Source of the DNA: Synchiropus splendidus
Taxonomy: Eukaryota > Chordata > Actinopteri > Syngnathiformes > Callionymidae
DNA length: 64,000 nucleotides
Direction: 5' to 3'
Assembly (NCBI RefSeq): GCF_027744825.2
Contig: NC_071336.1
Location: 25,204,501 to 25,268,500, forward strand
The position numbers and the translations under genes are program-made. The notes under the pieces are model-generated. The model saw only the letters and a program-made list of their open reading frames with translations, was not told the origin of the DNA and made no database searches. Shown here piece by piece: positions 29,741-43,130 of this stretch; the stretch's first letter is position 1, and the number at the start of each line of letters is the position of its first letter.

Positions 29741-30330
29741 TGCATGTTCAATATACTGACGTTCGGAAAGTGGACTTTTGCGCCTGATACTGACATAAAA
29801 CGCAGCCTTCAGCGTTGCATATTGATGCATTAGGTTTTCAAGTGAAGCACGTGTTCAGCCTTCAGCAGCAGCGAAACACAAAAAAATGACAGAGGTTGGA
29901 TTAAGGTAAGCCATGGGATGGCACTCCTTTCATTCTACATTTAGCAACGAAGGTTGGAGTTAGTAAGCCATCAGATGGTGCTTCATTCATGTTACATATA
30001 ACAACATGTCGCACGACTCCGGTAAATAGCAACTGAAATCCAATATGATTCAGTTAAGAGAGCTTCCGTATGTCTCCATGTCCCTCGCCCTTCCGCCCCT
30101 AGCGACGCTCCCCCACCTCGCACATTCCACACCCAACTCCCCACACTCTGTTCCTTGCGTTATGTGACGCATCCCAGCCCTGCAATGCTACATGGGAAGG
30201 AATCGCCTATGCGTCAACATGAAACATGGAAGGCTGCCCTTTTCGTCAGTATAGGACTCAAAGGTCCGGTTTCTCAATGTCAATATATTACGCCATGGGA
30301 GTGAGGAGGAGTGAGGGTCACAGGCTGTCA
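29740..30330. repeat. Dispersed repeat copies, 'tattacgccatgggagt' family
   Basis: About 29750-29870 is the reverse complement of about 54530-54620 (the segment on AAAAGTCCACTTTCC). About 30275-30320 carries ATATTACGCCATGGGAGTGAGG. Confidence 0.55.
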
Positions 30331-32425
30331 CACTTCATCTACATCTACAGCGACATCTGTCAAATCACACACTCATCTGACCTCCAGCATCATGTTGCGG
30401 TGCCTTGACCAGTCAGAGCCCAGATCATATGGCGACGTATGCACAAGGTGAAAGTTCATCATCACGATGAAAAAGAGAAACCAAGGAGACGCTGAATGGT
30501 CTCCTGCAGGATCTCTTGGACCCAAAGATGGCGGCATCCGTAGCTTTTTTTTGTTTCTATTATATTTCCACAGGAGATGAAGGGCTATGATTCTGCCTCT
30601 CTGATCCAACTTCAGTCTGATCTTTCCATCGGTTTACCTTCTTTTTTCATGCAGCTCCACAGACAGGGGGGTGTAGCGTGACAAGTGCCCACAATCACGT
30701 TTGGTCCCTTAACACCGCGGGATGTGGAGAGGGTTGTGGAGGATTTTGTCACTATGGGTAAAACAACAATTGCTGTCAACAGGAATACGAGAGATGTGAA
30801 GAAATCCAAATTAAAGACCACATTCGCCGGTGGATGGAGCACAACCTTGGACGGTGCTTGACCGGCAGGCTGGGTCACAGAGGAATGTCGCTGCGGCACG
30901 TAAGAGGCAATCTGAAAATGCCACGAGGCTGCCACGCCTGCTGCTGCCACTCCTGTCCACAATCAATGAGAGTCCTCAAGAGGCAGGCCAAACCTCCGTC
31001 CTCATCCGCAACACTGGATGCAGAGTGGAGAGCAGCACCTGAACAGTTAATATGGATGATATAGCACATACTGTTATTTAATACAATGCAACCTGGAGGA
31101 AAAAAACTACTCTCTTCTGCATGGCTATAGCTCATACCGAAACCTCGATACACACTGGTTCTCCCTGGAGGAAATTGTTGCTTTACGATTCTCCCTAAAG
31201 GTTGAGCAGATTCAGGAAAAAGCGCTGACATTCGTGGGCTGAGTTCTGAACATAATGGATGTGAGGGCGTAGACACAGATAGTTCTGTGTTTCATGTTTG
31301 TCTCTGCTGGCCACCACACATAGACCATCATTGTGTCTTCAGCCAAGTCGAAGAGACCAAACGTTCTGTCACACACCCACACTGTGTCACACTACAAGAG
31401 GAAGGAACACAGAAATAGGGAAGCGACTTGTCGTGGTGAAAGCTCTTCCACTCGCACACTTCGGTTTGTGTGGTGAAGATCAGAGGGGAGTTTTCATGCT
31501 ACCTACCATGATATGAATCCAGGTCAGATTTAGATCCACAGCCAAGTTCAACCTGGATAAATCCCAGAACATGTAAAAATTCTGCCAGAGCCGTCCTCAT
31601 ATGTCAACACTGCAGCTCCTCCTTGCGAGCAGCTCCTGATGCACGCCGTGGGCACATCAGGATTGAGGTTAGCTTTGCTGGAATGAGTAAAAGGGAACAA
31701 ACATGGGCACCTCCCCAGGAGTAAAATTCTATTTTTGTGTCACATTTCTATTCATCTCTGCTTTCCCCCCGCTACCTTTGATTTCCACCAGATCAGGCAG
31801 AAAGGGAAAAAGGACAGAGATGAGAAAGAGATTACCTCTTCCTTTCCCCCCTTTCCTTCGCTTCACATCTTCACTTTCCTTGTTGCCTCCAATTAAGACG
31901 GCTCTGGTTTCTGGTGCGTAATAAAACGCTAATAAAACCCCCTATCGACTTCCTGTGCAGGTTCATAGTGTGGTTAATGAAGCCGCTATCAGCTCACAGA
32001 GTGGGACGAGGTCCTATTAGAGGCGTTGGAATGTAGTCTGGAGCCCGGGACGAGAGCCGCGCTGCTCATTAGAGAGCATGTGTTGTGGCCCACTGACACG
32101 GAACACTTGGTGGCAGATTGGCTTATGGACGGTGTGACCAGACTGATCGACCTGTACGTCTTAAATGTATATTTAAGAGATCAGGCTTCTTCTGATGACA
32201 TGTATGAGACTGTTTGCTGGGGTGAGCAGAGGGGAAAATGAGTGCCTCGCGTGTGACATACGTGCAGGTTTACCGCCGGACCCGTGGTGAATGCTAATGT
32301 GTTATTTATGAATGCAGCTCCTCTGACAGTTAAAGAGAGGGTTTCAGATTCACTGACATCAACGCAATAAACAGGTGGACCATGCATTTAACCATGCATT
32401 TTTTTATCCCTTTAAGTCCTCACTT
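30330..32425. other. Gene-free stretch
   Basis: Nothing is recognised. Overlapping frames of 70-133 codons on both strands look like chance. Confidence 0.4.
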
Positions 32426-32700
32426 AATAAATTAGACTTAGACTTAGACTTTCTTTATTGTCATTGCACAAAAACATATCACTATGTTATGGCAACGAAA
32501 TTTCAGTCTGAGGCCTCCGGTTTCCAAAAACAAAACTATATGTCCCAAAAAAAATATCAGATAAATACTAGTCCAGAAGATGTACAAATAAACAAATAAA
32601 CAGTATTGCAGCTACTGTCTAACATTCAGCAGCCTGACAGCACCAGGAACGAAGCTATTCCTGAATCTGGTGGTTCTGCATCGGATGCTATGGAAAATTA
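32425..32700. repeat. Dispersed teleost-type repeat
   Basis: TTTCTTTATTGTCATTGCAC, an AACGAAATTTCAGTC piece and a later CAGCCTGACAGCACCAGG/CTGAATCTGGTGGTTCTGCA piece form a combination I recall from repeats common in fish genomes. The left end has a short TTAGAC tandem. The class is uncertain. Confidence 0.45.
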
Positions 32701-34895
32701 TTGGAAAAATAAATTGGAACCAGGTGACGCTTGTTGGCAACATTGTTGTTCAAAACATTGTAAAAGCTCATGAATGTATTTCAACTAGCACCTTCAGTCA
32801 GATGCGGCCCTTCATGCCGCTACGGTTACTCCTCTCTGGTCTGTGCCATTTTTCCATCTCTCGGACGCCGGAACGCTTTGTTTGTGAGCCATAATGATCT
32901 GAACGGTTAGTGGTTTTCGGAGAACAGTGGAACCAAATCCACCATTCCACGTAACTCTTAGTCTGATTTGTTTGTGTTGACATCCTGAATTTTCAATTAA
33001 ACAGCCTGACCAGTCCAAACAATAAAGCTACAGCAGCTGGACGATGCTGACCAGTCGTGATTTGTAGAAGAGGCTTCACGAAACAGTGTCCTGATTTTCA
33101 GAGGCCACCAGATGGCACTGTCTGCTGTCAAATGTTTGGACTTGAACAACTCATTCAATGGAACCTCGAGTTGTTTCTAAACCGACAGCGGCATCTAGTG
33201 GCCCCAGAAAATTAAGATACTGTTTCATCAACTCTTCAGTACTGTTTCCTGATCTACCCATCACTTGTGATCAGTATCCTGGGCCGTGGTTGGCCCGGCA
33301 GAGTGGTATTTCCAAGCCACCTATCTCGGCAGTCAGCATCCATCTTGCTCAGTCTGCGTCCATGCAGTCTTGTGAGGTATTTTTAAACCCTCTGATGAAA
33401 GGTTAACGTTCTGCGTCTATCAAGAAAGGGAAACAGAGGGAAAGGTTAGTAAGAGCAAGAGGAGGGTTTCTGAAGGCTGGAAATAATAAGAATAATAAAA
33501 CAAATTGATGGATAACCCTTACGATAATGGAATCTAATTTAAGTTCACCTATAAATCAGTTTCATAGCTTGTTTGGTCTGAACAAACCCTCTATGAGCTT
33601 GGGAAATGCAGATTTAAAGTGCTGTCAAAATATCATGTCACATGTGGAGGTTGACTATAAAAAATGTGGTCTATCTCGCGCTCATTCTGTGGAAACTTGT
33701 CCCTAAAATAATACATTCCTCAACTGCTCACTGTAAATCAAAACTGAATGTGTTAACTATGAGGAATGAAACCATTAAATGTTGTTTACATTATGCATTT
33801 TATTTCCCTGAATGATTTAGGTCACGCCTAAGATGAGGCCCGCCCCTCTAAATCACGTACAGAATTTGATCAATTGAATGACAGAAAAGTCTTCACAAGG
33901 TTATGATGCGAATGAGGAAAACACCAAGCCTTCTTTGCGTCATTGATTCGTCCATAGATCTAATTTGAAGTGGCGTTGTCAACGTCAGGGCGGGGAAATA
34001 ACTGACCTCAAAGGTTGTTGGTTAGCTGAATATCAAAGCAATTTACAGCCTCAAATGTGTTTTTCGTTGTCAACCTTCATCTGATACTGTCACTGGTATC
34101 AGAATGAATCAGAAAACTCAGTTGATTTGAAACGAATACCACTGTCATTTCACCTTGAAGAAGCGCCGAACTGCCGTCAATCACAATGTCAATATGCAGA
34201 TAACAGACTTGTCGCTGCCCTGCCAAGGTCACTGTTGACTGAGGAGACCTGATTGATGACCATGTTGTCTTTCTCTGGCCATCTGTCTACTGGCCCAGGG
34301 CTAATTCGACTCACTGTCCGCCCCCCACCAACCTCCCGCCACAAGCCACAGTTTGCCTCTGAACAGACTGTTGCGATGCTGAACCCCTTCCTGTATTGTA
34401 CTGTATTGCATTTCCGAGTGACTCAGATTCAAATTCCTGTCACCACTTTTATCACAATGACCCTCTATGTCTGAACCAAACAATGACAATCCCAAATAGT
34501 TAACAGGCCATTGCTCTTTTTTTTCTTTATGATACTGCTGTTCTTTCTTCCTGCAGCCGTCCTAGATTGTACAGTACGTTGACTGAGCCGGAGGCATAAA
34601 AAGAAGGGGTGCTCCTCCACCTTGAACCAGCTGTATAGATTGTCACTTAGACGGCTGAAATGTGGGTCATGTTTTGGGGCATTTTTGTCAGAATTCTGGC
34701 ATCATATTTCTCTTTAGCGATTTCCCAGTGTGCTTCAAATGTTTTCCATCAGTATAGTCTGTCTCTTGATGATGGAACTCACTGTTTTCTTTTTCCATTC
34801 CCACAAAATTACACCCCTCACCTCATGACAATCATCATTTCTTCTAACCGTAGATTTTTTTTTCTCCCTGTGAACTGATAAATTGCATTTTTCAA
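32700..34895. other. Gene-free stretch
   Basis: A 'catgaaac' repeat copy lies at about 33050-33260. Nothing else is recognised. Confidence 0.4.
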
Positions 34896-35591
34896 ATTAC
34901 CGTAATTTCCGGACTATAAGCCACTACTTTTTTCTCTCGGTCTGAGCCCTGCGACTTATACCACAGCGTGGCTAATATATGGATTTTTACAGGCTGAAAT
35001 CAGATTAAATCAGAGGCTTTTTATTTAGCTTTAAAGCACTCAAAATGGGCTGTTTTTGCGCGTGTGTCCACAGCTCTGTCAACAGAGTCGATATCCTGGG
35101 GGTCTGGAATCGAGAAGCAGCAGCTGAGACCGGCAGTGGTGTCGGAACTTTGGGCACAACTGTGAAAAAAGTGCATTTTCAGGGCATTAATGTGAGTAAA
35201 ATATGTGAGACGCTGTCTCGAGACAAAGTGCGTCTCAAAAGTCCGACGTGCTCACAAGCGAGTCGGGTTTTGGCCGCTGACTTGATCCCGGCTGGAGAGC
35301 TGCACCGTGTGTATTGTGAAAGCAGCGTGGATAAAATCGAGACGCTCCGCATTAGGCAGCTTGTTTCCGCTATTTCCTCACTCTTGATGCTGGACTGCGT
35401 TTTCAAAAATAGTCTTGGAGCAGTTTTTAAGCCGGTGCACCACTGACCTGTCCACAGCACAAACCGCACCGGTGAACCTGCAGCTTATAGACTGGTGCAA
35501 CTTATGTACGAACAAGATCTATTTTCCTTCTTAAATTTAGTGGGTGCGGCTAATATTCCAGTGCACTCTATAGTCCGGAAATTACGGTAAT
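34896..35591. mobile_element. TIR element with 23-bp perfect ends
   Basis: The left end, ATTACCGTAATTTCCGGACT and three more bases, is exactly complementary to the right end at 35569-35591. A second repeated motif (GCGACTTATACC / CAGCTTATAGACTGG) lies inside. The length is 696 bp. A 133-codon frame (35045-35446) shows no transposase motif, so it appears non-autonomous. I recall these ends from fish and amphibian DNA transposons but cannot name the superfamily. Confidence 0.75.
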
Positions 35592-38500
35592 CCCAACACC
35601 TTCAATGTAGTTTTAATCACTGTTCATATTCAGTTTTGGTCCTGATAACAGCATCTCATCTGTGAAAGTCAAGCTCACGTCCTCTCTGAAAACAGATTGT
35701 GGTGATGAATAAACCATCGACTCTTTGACTATTGGAAAATCTCTCACCTCCCCCTTATTTGACGGGCTTTTTAGTGAATTATCATGATGAGGATTGTCTG
35801 AAACGCTGCCAGTAACATTTGCGGCAGCCGAATATCCGAGTGAGTTATTCTCGCTCCGAAAAATGGGAAGAGGTTTTTTGTCTTAATTGCTGACAGCTTC
35901 CTGCCAACACATTCATTTGCGTGACATGAAGATGTGTTGTTTTGTAATTTTGGCAACATCACCAGCAGCCATTGTCAGTTGATTATCATACAAGCGAACA
36001 TATTCAAATGACACGGTGGGAAACTTGGTTTTTGATTTTTGTAATTCAACGTTGAGAGGCAATGGGACTCTCAGCCATTGTGCAGGCATCAAAAGCTATT
36101 GCGATTTCCGATCATTCATTCCCTTTACTGGAGCCGAGACCAGCTACACAAGGTGGAACATACACCTGGAGTCGCCAGTTAACCTCTGCTGCTCTGTGGG
36201 AGGAAACCAGAGTGCCTGGGGGAAACAGATATAAGCTCATGGAGCGCAACCATCCTCGCACCTTCATGCCCCACTGCAATTTAGCTGTGGCCCATCGGGC
36301 AAGACCGACCCATCTCTGGTTGCATGCATGACCTGACACCTGATTTGAAAAGAGGCCTTTGAGATACACAGGAAGCAGACATTCTTTGGTTGCCGCCGCA
36401 AATTCCTTCTCATGCGTCAGCTTACCTTAAAATCATCCGCTAAATGAATGGAGTTCTTGTTACTGCTGACTGTTCTCTGTGAAATGTTTAAAGCTTCTTC
36501 GTCACTTGAATCCGAGCCTTGATCAAAGTGTGTTTTTGGTAATTCCCAACTCATAGTTGAGGATTGGATTCATCCATTTGTCTCACACAGAATAGCAAAA
36601 CCTGGAAAGGTCACGGCCTCAAGATGCCATCAAACCCGTGACCTACTTGCCGTGAGGCTGCTCAAAACTAGTCCATTTTCTGGTGAAGTCAGTTGTCTTG
36701 TTGTGCTCAGAGCGAGTGGGGATGTGGAACAACGTACCTCCTCACTGACCTCGATGAAGCAGCTTCATAGTCAGATTATCATGTCACATGGTTTTCATTT
36801 CGTCCGGCTTTGTTCTGCAGTGTGCTACTGACAAGTCATTTTCGTACATTTTCCTCAAAACTTTGGCGCCTTCAACTCCCTTCCTGCTGAGGTTGAAGCT
36901 GAAAATGACAAAGGGACGTGCAGGAATGATATTAATATGCCTTTATTTTTTTAGAAAATATTAAAAGAAATGTTGAACACCTAGAAATCAGTTATTGTGC
37001 AAGCCAAAACTTTCTGTTCTCCACAACAGTGAAATACATTTTGTACCATCTCAGTCAATTTACAGCTAATTTTCCCTTTTAGTTTCACACTGCTCCAGTG
37101 CACATAATGTACTCACCATGCATCGGCATGTTTCTCACTTGTCACCAGTGTATAGAATCTACATTTTGAAATAATCTCTAGATAAATGGATTGCAGGCTG
37201 GAATACTTTTTCATGTCTGGTCATTGCAGTAATTTCACATCTGGAGGTAATGAGCTGATAAAGGCACAAGTTCAAGCCAATTTTCCTCCCAAAAAAAAAA
37301 AGAAAAAGCACAATCAGAACTGTCCGAGTGTCAGACGAATTGTTTCTGACAGTGGAGTCTTGTTTCTGCTGAAGTGGCCTTGCTATTAACACCAGATCGA
37401 AAATGCTGGGCAGCTTTGTGATGCTTCACAAATGAGTCACTGTGTGAATCATTCAGCATTTCAAGGACTTGGCTTTATGACCTGCTCACATGACTGTTAA
37501 TAAATAGACCTCTTTGAATTTCACTGGTGGTTTTCTGGATGCGAACACGTATAAAAACGCTCGAAAATTAACCCAAAATACACATATGGACGGAGCAAAT
37601 AAATAGACAATTTAGATCAGTTCAGTTAGTTTCCACGCTGAATTGTGACCTTCCTGAAGCAAAATACATTTTTGGCGTCTCATATACTTGATAAAACCAG
37701 TGAATATCAATGACATATTTACTGTACTCTTCTGTTACTCACAAGGTGACAGCGCAGAGAGAACTCACTGATATCAAAGGCTGATTCAAGCGAGTCGGCC
37801 TGATAGTGGCACAGAGATGTAACAAGTTGTTCATTCAAGCTGTCATCTCGCTCAAGGTTGACAGCCACAGCTGTTTCCCTGAGAGAAGTGGCACTTGAAT
37901 CCTCGGATTACTCTTCAATTATACGCATCGGGGCAATACGTAAGGGTGGCTCTCATGATCTCCTGAGTAGTGATTTCTAAAGACTCGAAAGAACGGGAGT
38001 AATTGAAAGCGCTGCTGTGTATTTTCAGAGAAGCAAGGGGAAATTATACATGAGTCTCTTCTCATTCGCCTTCAAAGCTTATCATCGTATTCATAATTCT
38101 TCATTTTGATTTGCTCAATTTACACACAGCTTTTGCATGTACTCACATCGCTGTTTGCTCCTGCTGAAAAAACGTACAGAGATTTGTCAAGACAGGACGC
38201 AGTGGTTTGAAGGTAGGAAATCGTGTGGTTGGTGAATACCTATGGCTGACACATAACCTGTGCTAAACTGAAGGCCTAGATGGATTAGCAATTTAGTTGC
38301 AGCTTTTTATGTGTCACATACCTTGATTCACCTTAATATTCTTTTTTAAATGAACCTTTTCTAATTGGTCTACCTCTATATCCCAATGTTTGTTTTCTAT
38401 TTGGCTTTTATTCCATGTTAAAGTTGGAACAAAGTGACCAATGATGCGCCATAAGACGCCTAAGGCTCCTGGTCTGCCGCCCAGTATCACCAAGATTTGC

Positions 38501-39685
38501 CTCTGGTGGCTCCTTGGTCATTTTCAGTTTGAGACAACCACACACATTACAGGAAAAACATTGGATGTAAGGGGCCCTATAATGCTTTTCCACATTCTAA
38601 TGCTTCTTGCACACTAAACGTGTGTATATATTTTCTGAAGTTTTGCTTGGGACGAGCACATGGCCGAAGAATGAGTTCTCCCATTCTTGACACGTCACAA
38701 AAAATCGAACATGGCGGACCACTTTGATTGTGTTCATATATCACAACCTGGCTCTTTATGTTAAAACACATACAAACTACAAAGACAGCGATTGTGCCGA
38801 CAACGTTTAAAGGTGAATAGCTCATGAATAGATAGAATGTTGATGATGGTGTGTGTATGATCATGCTTATACCTACGGGCGGACTGGCTATGCTTCCCTC
38901 CTCACAACTTTCCCTCAACACACATCCCTCTTCCACACAAAAACAATTTCTCACTATGTCAAATTCCGCAATATTCCGTGTGAATTCCAGAATTCCATCC
39001 ATGATTCCGCGATCGTAGGGCCCTATTATTTGCCATGAGTCGCGAATGTTTTTGTCATGATGCTTCTGCAAAATTGGCTTCCGAATTTCCGCGCAATTTT
39101 ATGCCGTTTATTTACATTGCCATTGGTGCGCAAGGCCCTTAGGAGCTGTCTTTAGTGTCAGTGAGATGAGAGCGTCGAGGAGGCTGTGAACTTATGATGC
39201 TTGCAATTTTGTACAAAAGCGCTACGCAACCATTCACTACCTTTTTTAATGGTTTTCATGGTCATTGTTTTGGAAATAATCTTTGCGTTCCACTGAATTA
39301 AAAAGAAGCTCTACCTTTTCAGGACATGGCTAGTACATTAAAGAAAATCAACCTGGAGCACTTGCTCCCCTCCAGCAAAGTCAGCAGGTCACATTAGCAA
39401 AGGTCCTGAGGGTCGAGCGTTTGAGGGTTCCAAGTCAAGCAAACATTACGTGATTTAGGTCCTTTACCACTGTTTACATAGACTTTCTAGATGCTTCAGT
39501 TCATGACCAGTCATCTTGATGGGGCCCCGGAAGAAGTCTGTTGTTACCTGGAAAGATAATGTTGCCTCATTTCTGGAGTCAGTATGGAGCACATTAGAAG
39601 AAGCCAAGGATAAAAGAGACTAAGGAGGTAAACAGAAGCAAAGGAAGAGAGAGATGCGACTCAAATAAAATTAGGTCCAGGGGCC
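35592..39685. other. Gene-free stretch
   Basis: No gene is recognised. At about 38575-39080 a GGGCCCTATAAT motif and a TAGGGCCCTATTATT motif bracket a 164-codon minus frame with no known domain. This may be an old repeat. Confidence 0.35.
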
Positions 39686-39702
39686 AGAGAGAGAGAGAGA
39701 GA
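39686..39702. repeat. (GA)n microsatellite
   Basis: A short run of about eight GA units. Confidence 0.8.
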
Positions 39703-42700
39703 CTTTTCCTTCTGAAGGGAATCATTAGAGTAACACGATAGCTCTGTCTGGGATCCGGCAGCAAGGAAGAACGGAAGGGGCCATCTCACAGAGCAGCGTG
39801 ATACTGATGCTTTTTTTCCTGGACCCAGGCCTTCCTCCACAAAAATCCAGACTCCTCAAAAAAAAGTTGTGTCAAGACGCCGAGTGTGCATGAATCCAGC
39901 TGATGCCCAGGCAGATTGGGAGCCTTACACTCAGGCGGCTGCATCTTCCTGGAATTTTGCTCATTCTCGGACGCAGAACAAAAGCAGGCGCACAAGTGAA
40001 TGATTTTTCTTATCATATTTAATTATCGGTTCTTTGCAGCTGGAGGAGAAAATCCCCCTCCGCTGTTTATTGACCATTTGGACTGATAAGGTGGCGCGTC
40101 ATATTTTCAATTTGATCTTCTCAAACAAACCGTGGTCGCCGGCCGCGCCCCTGGTGAGTGATGCTTAGCTAGCAGATGTGGGGGTACGGACGGGCTGAAG
40201 CTGGCCTCCACACTCCAACAGCAGGTTTCAATTTCCCAGGTTAAATGACGCAGACACCAATATGTGAATATGAGCAGGTTTATTTTCTTTTGATTAAACA
40301 GGCATTTGGGTCAGCCCGGGCTTGAGCCTCGATAATTCTCTGCTCCTGGGAGGAGGAACGGAGGAAGGCAAGGTGAGCTGGATTGGGAAATGAAGGAAAT
40401 GGATTTAATTATGTTTTAATTGGCACAACTTTTATAGTCAATCTTGCCTTAGATTGTGTCGATCTCAATATAGCAACACACAATAAGCAGCTACTGTATT
40501 TGTTGGTGGAGTATTTCTTCTCTCCTCCTCTGCTATGTGCGGGCATGAAGCCGTAAAAGGGGATAAGAATGTTCTGGCTTCTTTGGAGGTAGTAAAACAA
40601 GGGCAAGCTCAGTAGGCACGCAGCCTCGCTGTGTGGTTGTGTTCAGTCGAGGAGACCTTCATTTTCATTTACGCCAGCTTCTCAGCCATGGAACAGAAGT
40701 CAGATGCTGGCATCCAAAATGTAGCGGGCAGGGAAATTCTGCTCACAAACATCCATTGTCTTTCACTGATCCGAGGTCAGGTTGTGGGGTCCAAACTTCC
40801 CTTACTCTAGGAATCTCCAGTAGCCTTCCTCTGGGAATAACATTCCTTGACCTTCGGTGAGTTGCACGCTGTCAAGGACTCTTTGAAATGGGACATGCCA
40901 AAACACCTCACCATGGAGGCGTTCACAATACATCCTCGCTTGATATTCTATCTCCCTAAACTGCCTACTTTTAGCGGCTTTGTTTTTAGAGTTGTGGTGG
41001 AGATTCCAGCCACTCTGCAGCAGAGACTCGAAATGTACATGTCTCCACTATCGAGTAGCCAACAGCTCCTGTCTCACACCATGTAGCCGAACATCAGTCT
41101 CATTCCTATCTTAAATTAGGAACTGCATACTTTTAGGGAAAGGTACATAAAAAGCGACAAGTTTCAGGTGTAGCAATTGTTTCAAATAAATCACGTTCCC
41201 CCTCCTTCTGCTTTTATTTTGGAACTGCCCTTCTGCTTACTCTTGTCAGAGCCATGTATTAGCATACCTGAACACAATCTCCGCTGATCACCTCCACCTG
41301 CACTGGCAAGACACTGACACATGGTGTTCAGTGCCAGAATGTTTCGCACCTGGTTTCTCTAATTTTTCGATACAGAAATTGTTGTTTTTTTCCCCTCACG
41401 CTTATACTGTTCTCTTGCTGTAGTTGTTTGTGTCGTGTTTTCCCCCGTCGTGCCTGGCTCTTCTTCTTGGATCTTGTACTCTGGACTGTGGACTATTCAC
41501 CTTGTGTTTCGCTCCATTGCAGTCACTTTCCGTTTGGCTTTTCTTTTCAGTGTTTGGCAGCATCCCGTTTGTTTTTATTTGCTTCTCTTGTTAAATCATT
41601 TTTCCTTATTTTACCCGTTTCCCCATCCCAGCTCTGCGCTTGCATCTCCTCTCCCGCTCCGAGTCGTCTCATGACTCGCACGATTCCACTATTGCCATCT
41701 TTTGTAAAGAGTTTTCACAGAACTTGAGGATCATCAGTCTACATTTTAAACCATCACTCTGTTTGGTATATTTGAGACACAATTAGCTGTCACTCAGACC
41801 GGATGTTTGGTTTGACTGCTGTGCGTTTGAGGTGTGTGTCAAAGCGCCATTAGCTTTCGACTGCTTCATGGCACTTGCCTCCTAGTGCAAAAAGGGTTGA
41901 TGATATCCCAGAGTTAATATGCCGGACACAGAATTCTGTTTATAGTCTAAAGTACAGACAAATGTCCTCCGCCTCATTTGTCTTCAGGTCAGAGGTCTGC
42001 TGTCAAATTCCACGCATAGCTTTAAGGGAGCTGAGGAGTGAAATGATCTTACCGCTATGGTATTTTCCACTCTTGCTCTCCTGACAAGAGCGCGGAAGCA
42101 ACTAAAGAAAAAGAGCAGTGTATATGGTGGGTTTTCAAAAGTGATGTATTTGTTGTGTGCACCAAAGCAAATACGTGCCTCTGTGTTGTGAGCGATAATG
42201 ATGGAGACTAAAGGGGGCGCCATTGGAAGATTCCTCTTCCCAGATGACCCCTGCTCATTATCTCACTTTTCCTCATCGTTCATTCAGAAAAGTCAGCCAC
42301 TACCCTGCTCCTGATGAGCTGCATCTCGACTGACTCATGCCTTTTAATAAGCTCCTCGGCCCCAGAAGAGTAATGGCCACTGTTACATAAAACTGCAAAA
42401 GACAATCCACCCATCCCAGAAAACAACTTGTCATTGCTCTCATTCACCGTCCTCCGGGGATCGTGTCGGTGCGCCAGCCAAACGAGCGCACAATGGATCT
42501 GACAGATATGTCGGATCAGTGGCTCTGCATTTGACCGCCTGGCCTGTTTTTGTACTCGCGCCCCTTGATTTGGATTCTGCTCCTGCTTTGTCTTTACTGG
42601 CAAAGAAAGACGTTATAAAAAGAACAGTGATGGAGGCCTTTGAAGTCTTCCAAGAGAAAACACGGAGAGGAGTGGGGAAACAGTTGGGTCCCTTCAACTT

Positions 42701-42880
42701 GAAATAGTAATTATGCTAGCGCTTTGATATTTCCGAAACGGGGAGCTCGCGTTCATGCCACCTATTCTCAGCGCTGCGTTGGAGAGAGGGGGAAAAGAAC
42801 GCCCCATTTTTCCTGAATAATAACCACATTTAGAGAAGATCTTTATTCCAAAGTGGTTTCAGAAGCTGCTCCTGTCTGTG
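39703..42880. other. Gene-free stretch
   Basis: Nothing is recognised with confidence. About 40020-40330 has low repeat content and balanced composition, so it could be conserved non-coding DNA, but I cannot test this. Confidence 0.3.
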
Positions 42881-43130
42881 TGAACATCTGAAAGACAACC
42901 TGGTTTTCTAGCATTAATTGATTTCGAATTGAGTTATTAATGCTGAGGCAGCACAAGACAATTCGCGCTCTGTAAATTAGCGTTGGAGAAAATGTAGGCC
43001 ACGCCAGCCGCTGCCGGTGGAGGTGAATGCATTTAATGAGCATCTCTAAACGGCACCTCTTTGCCCTTGAGCAACTTGAAACAAATTAAAAACAGGGCAA
43101 CACAAGACCGCTATCAAGATGATAATTTAT
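42880..43130. promoter_or_regulatory. Possible conserved non-coding element
   Basis: AGCATTAAT (42910-42918) and ATTAATGCT (42936-42944) form an inverted pair of homeodomain-type TAAT sites around TTCGAA. More TAAT/ATTA cores follow (TAAATTAGCG, TTTAATGAGC, ACAAATTAAAAAC). This composition is typical of developmental enhancers, but the call is inference from motifs only. Confidence 0.2.

Noticed and set aside
38577..39071. 164-codon minus frame
   Set aside because: No known domain; bracketed by GGGCCCTA motifs, so probably repeat-derived.
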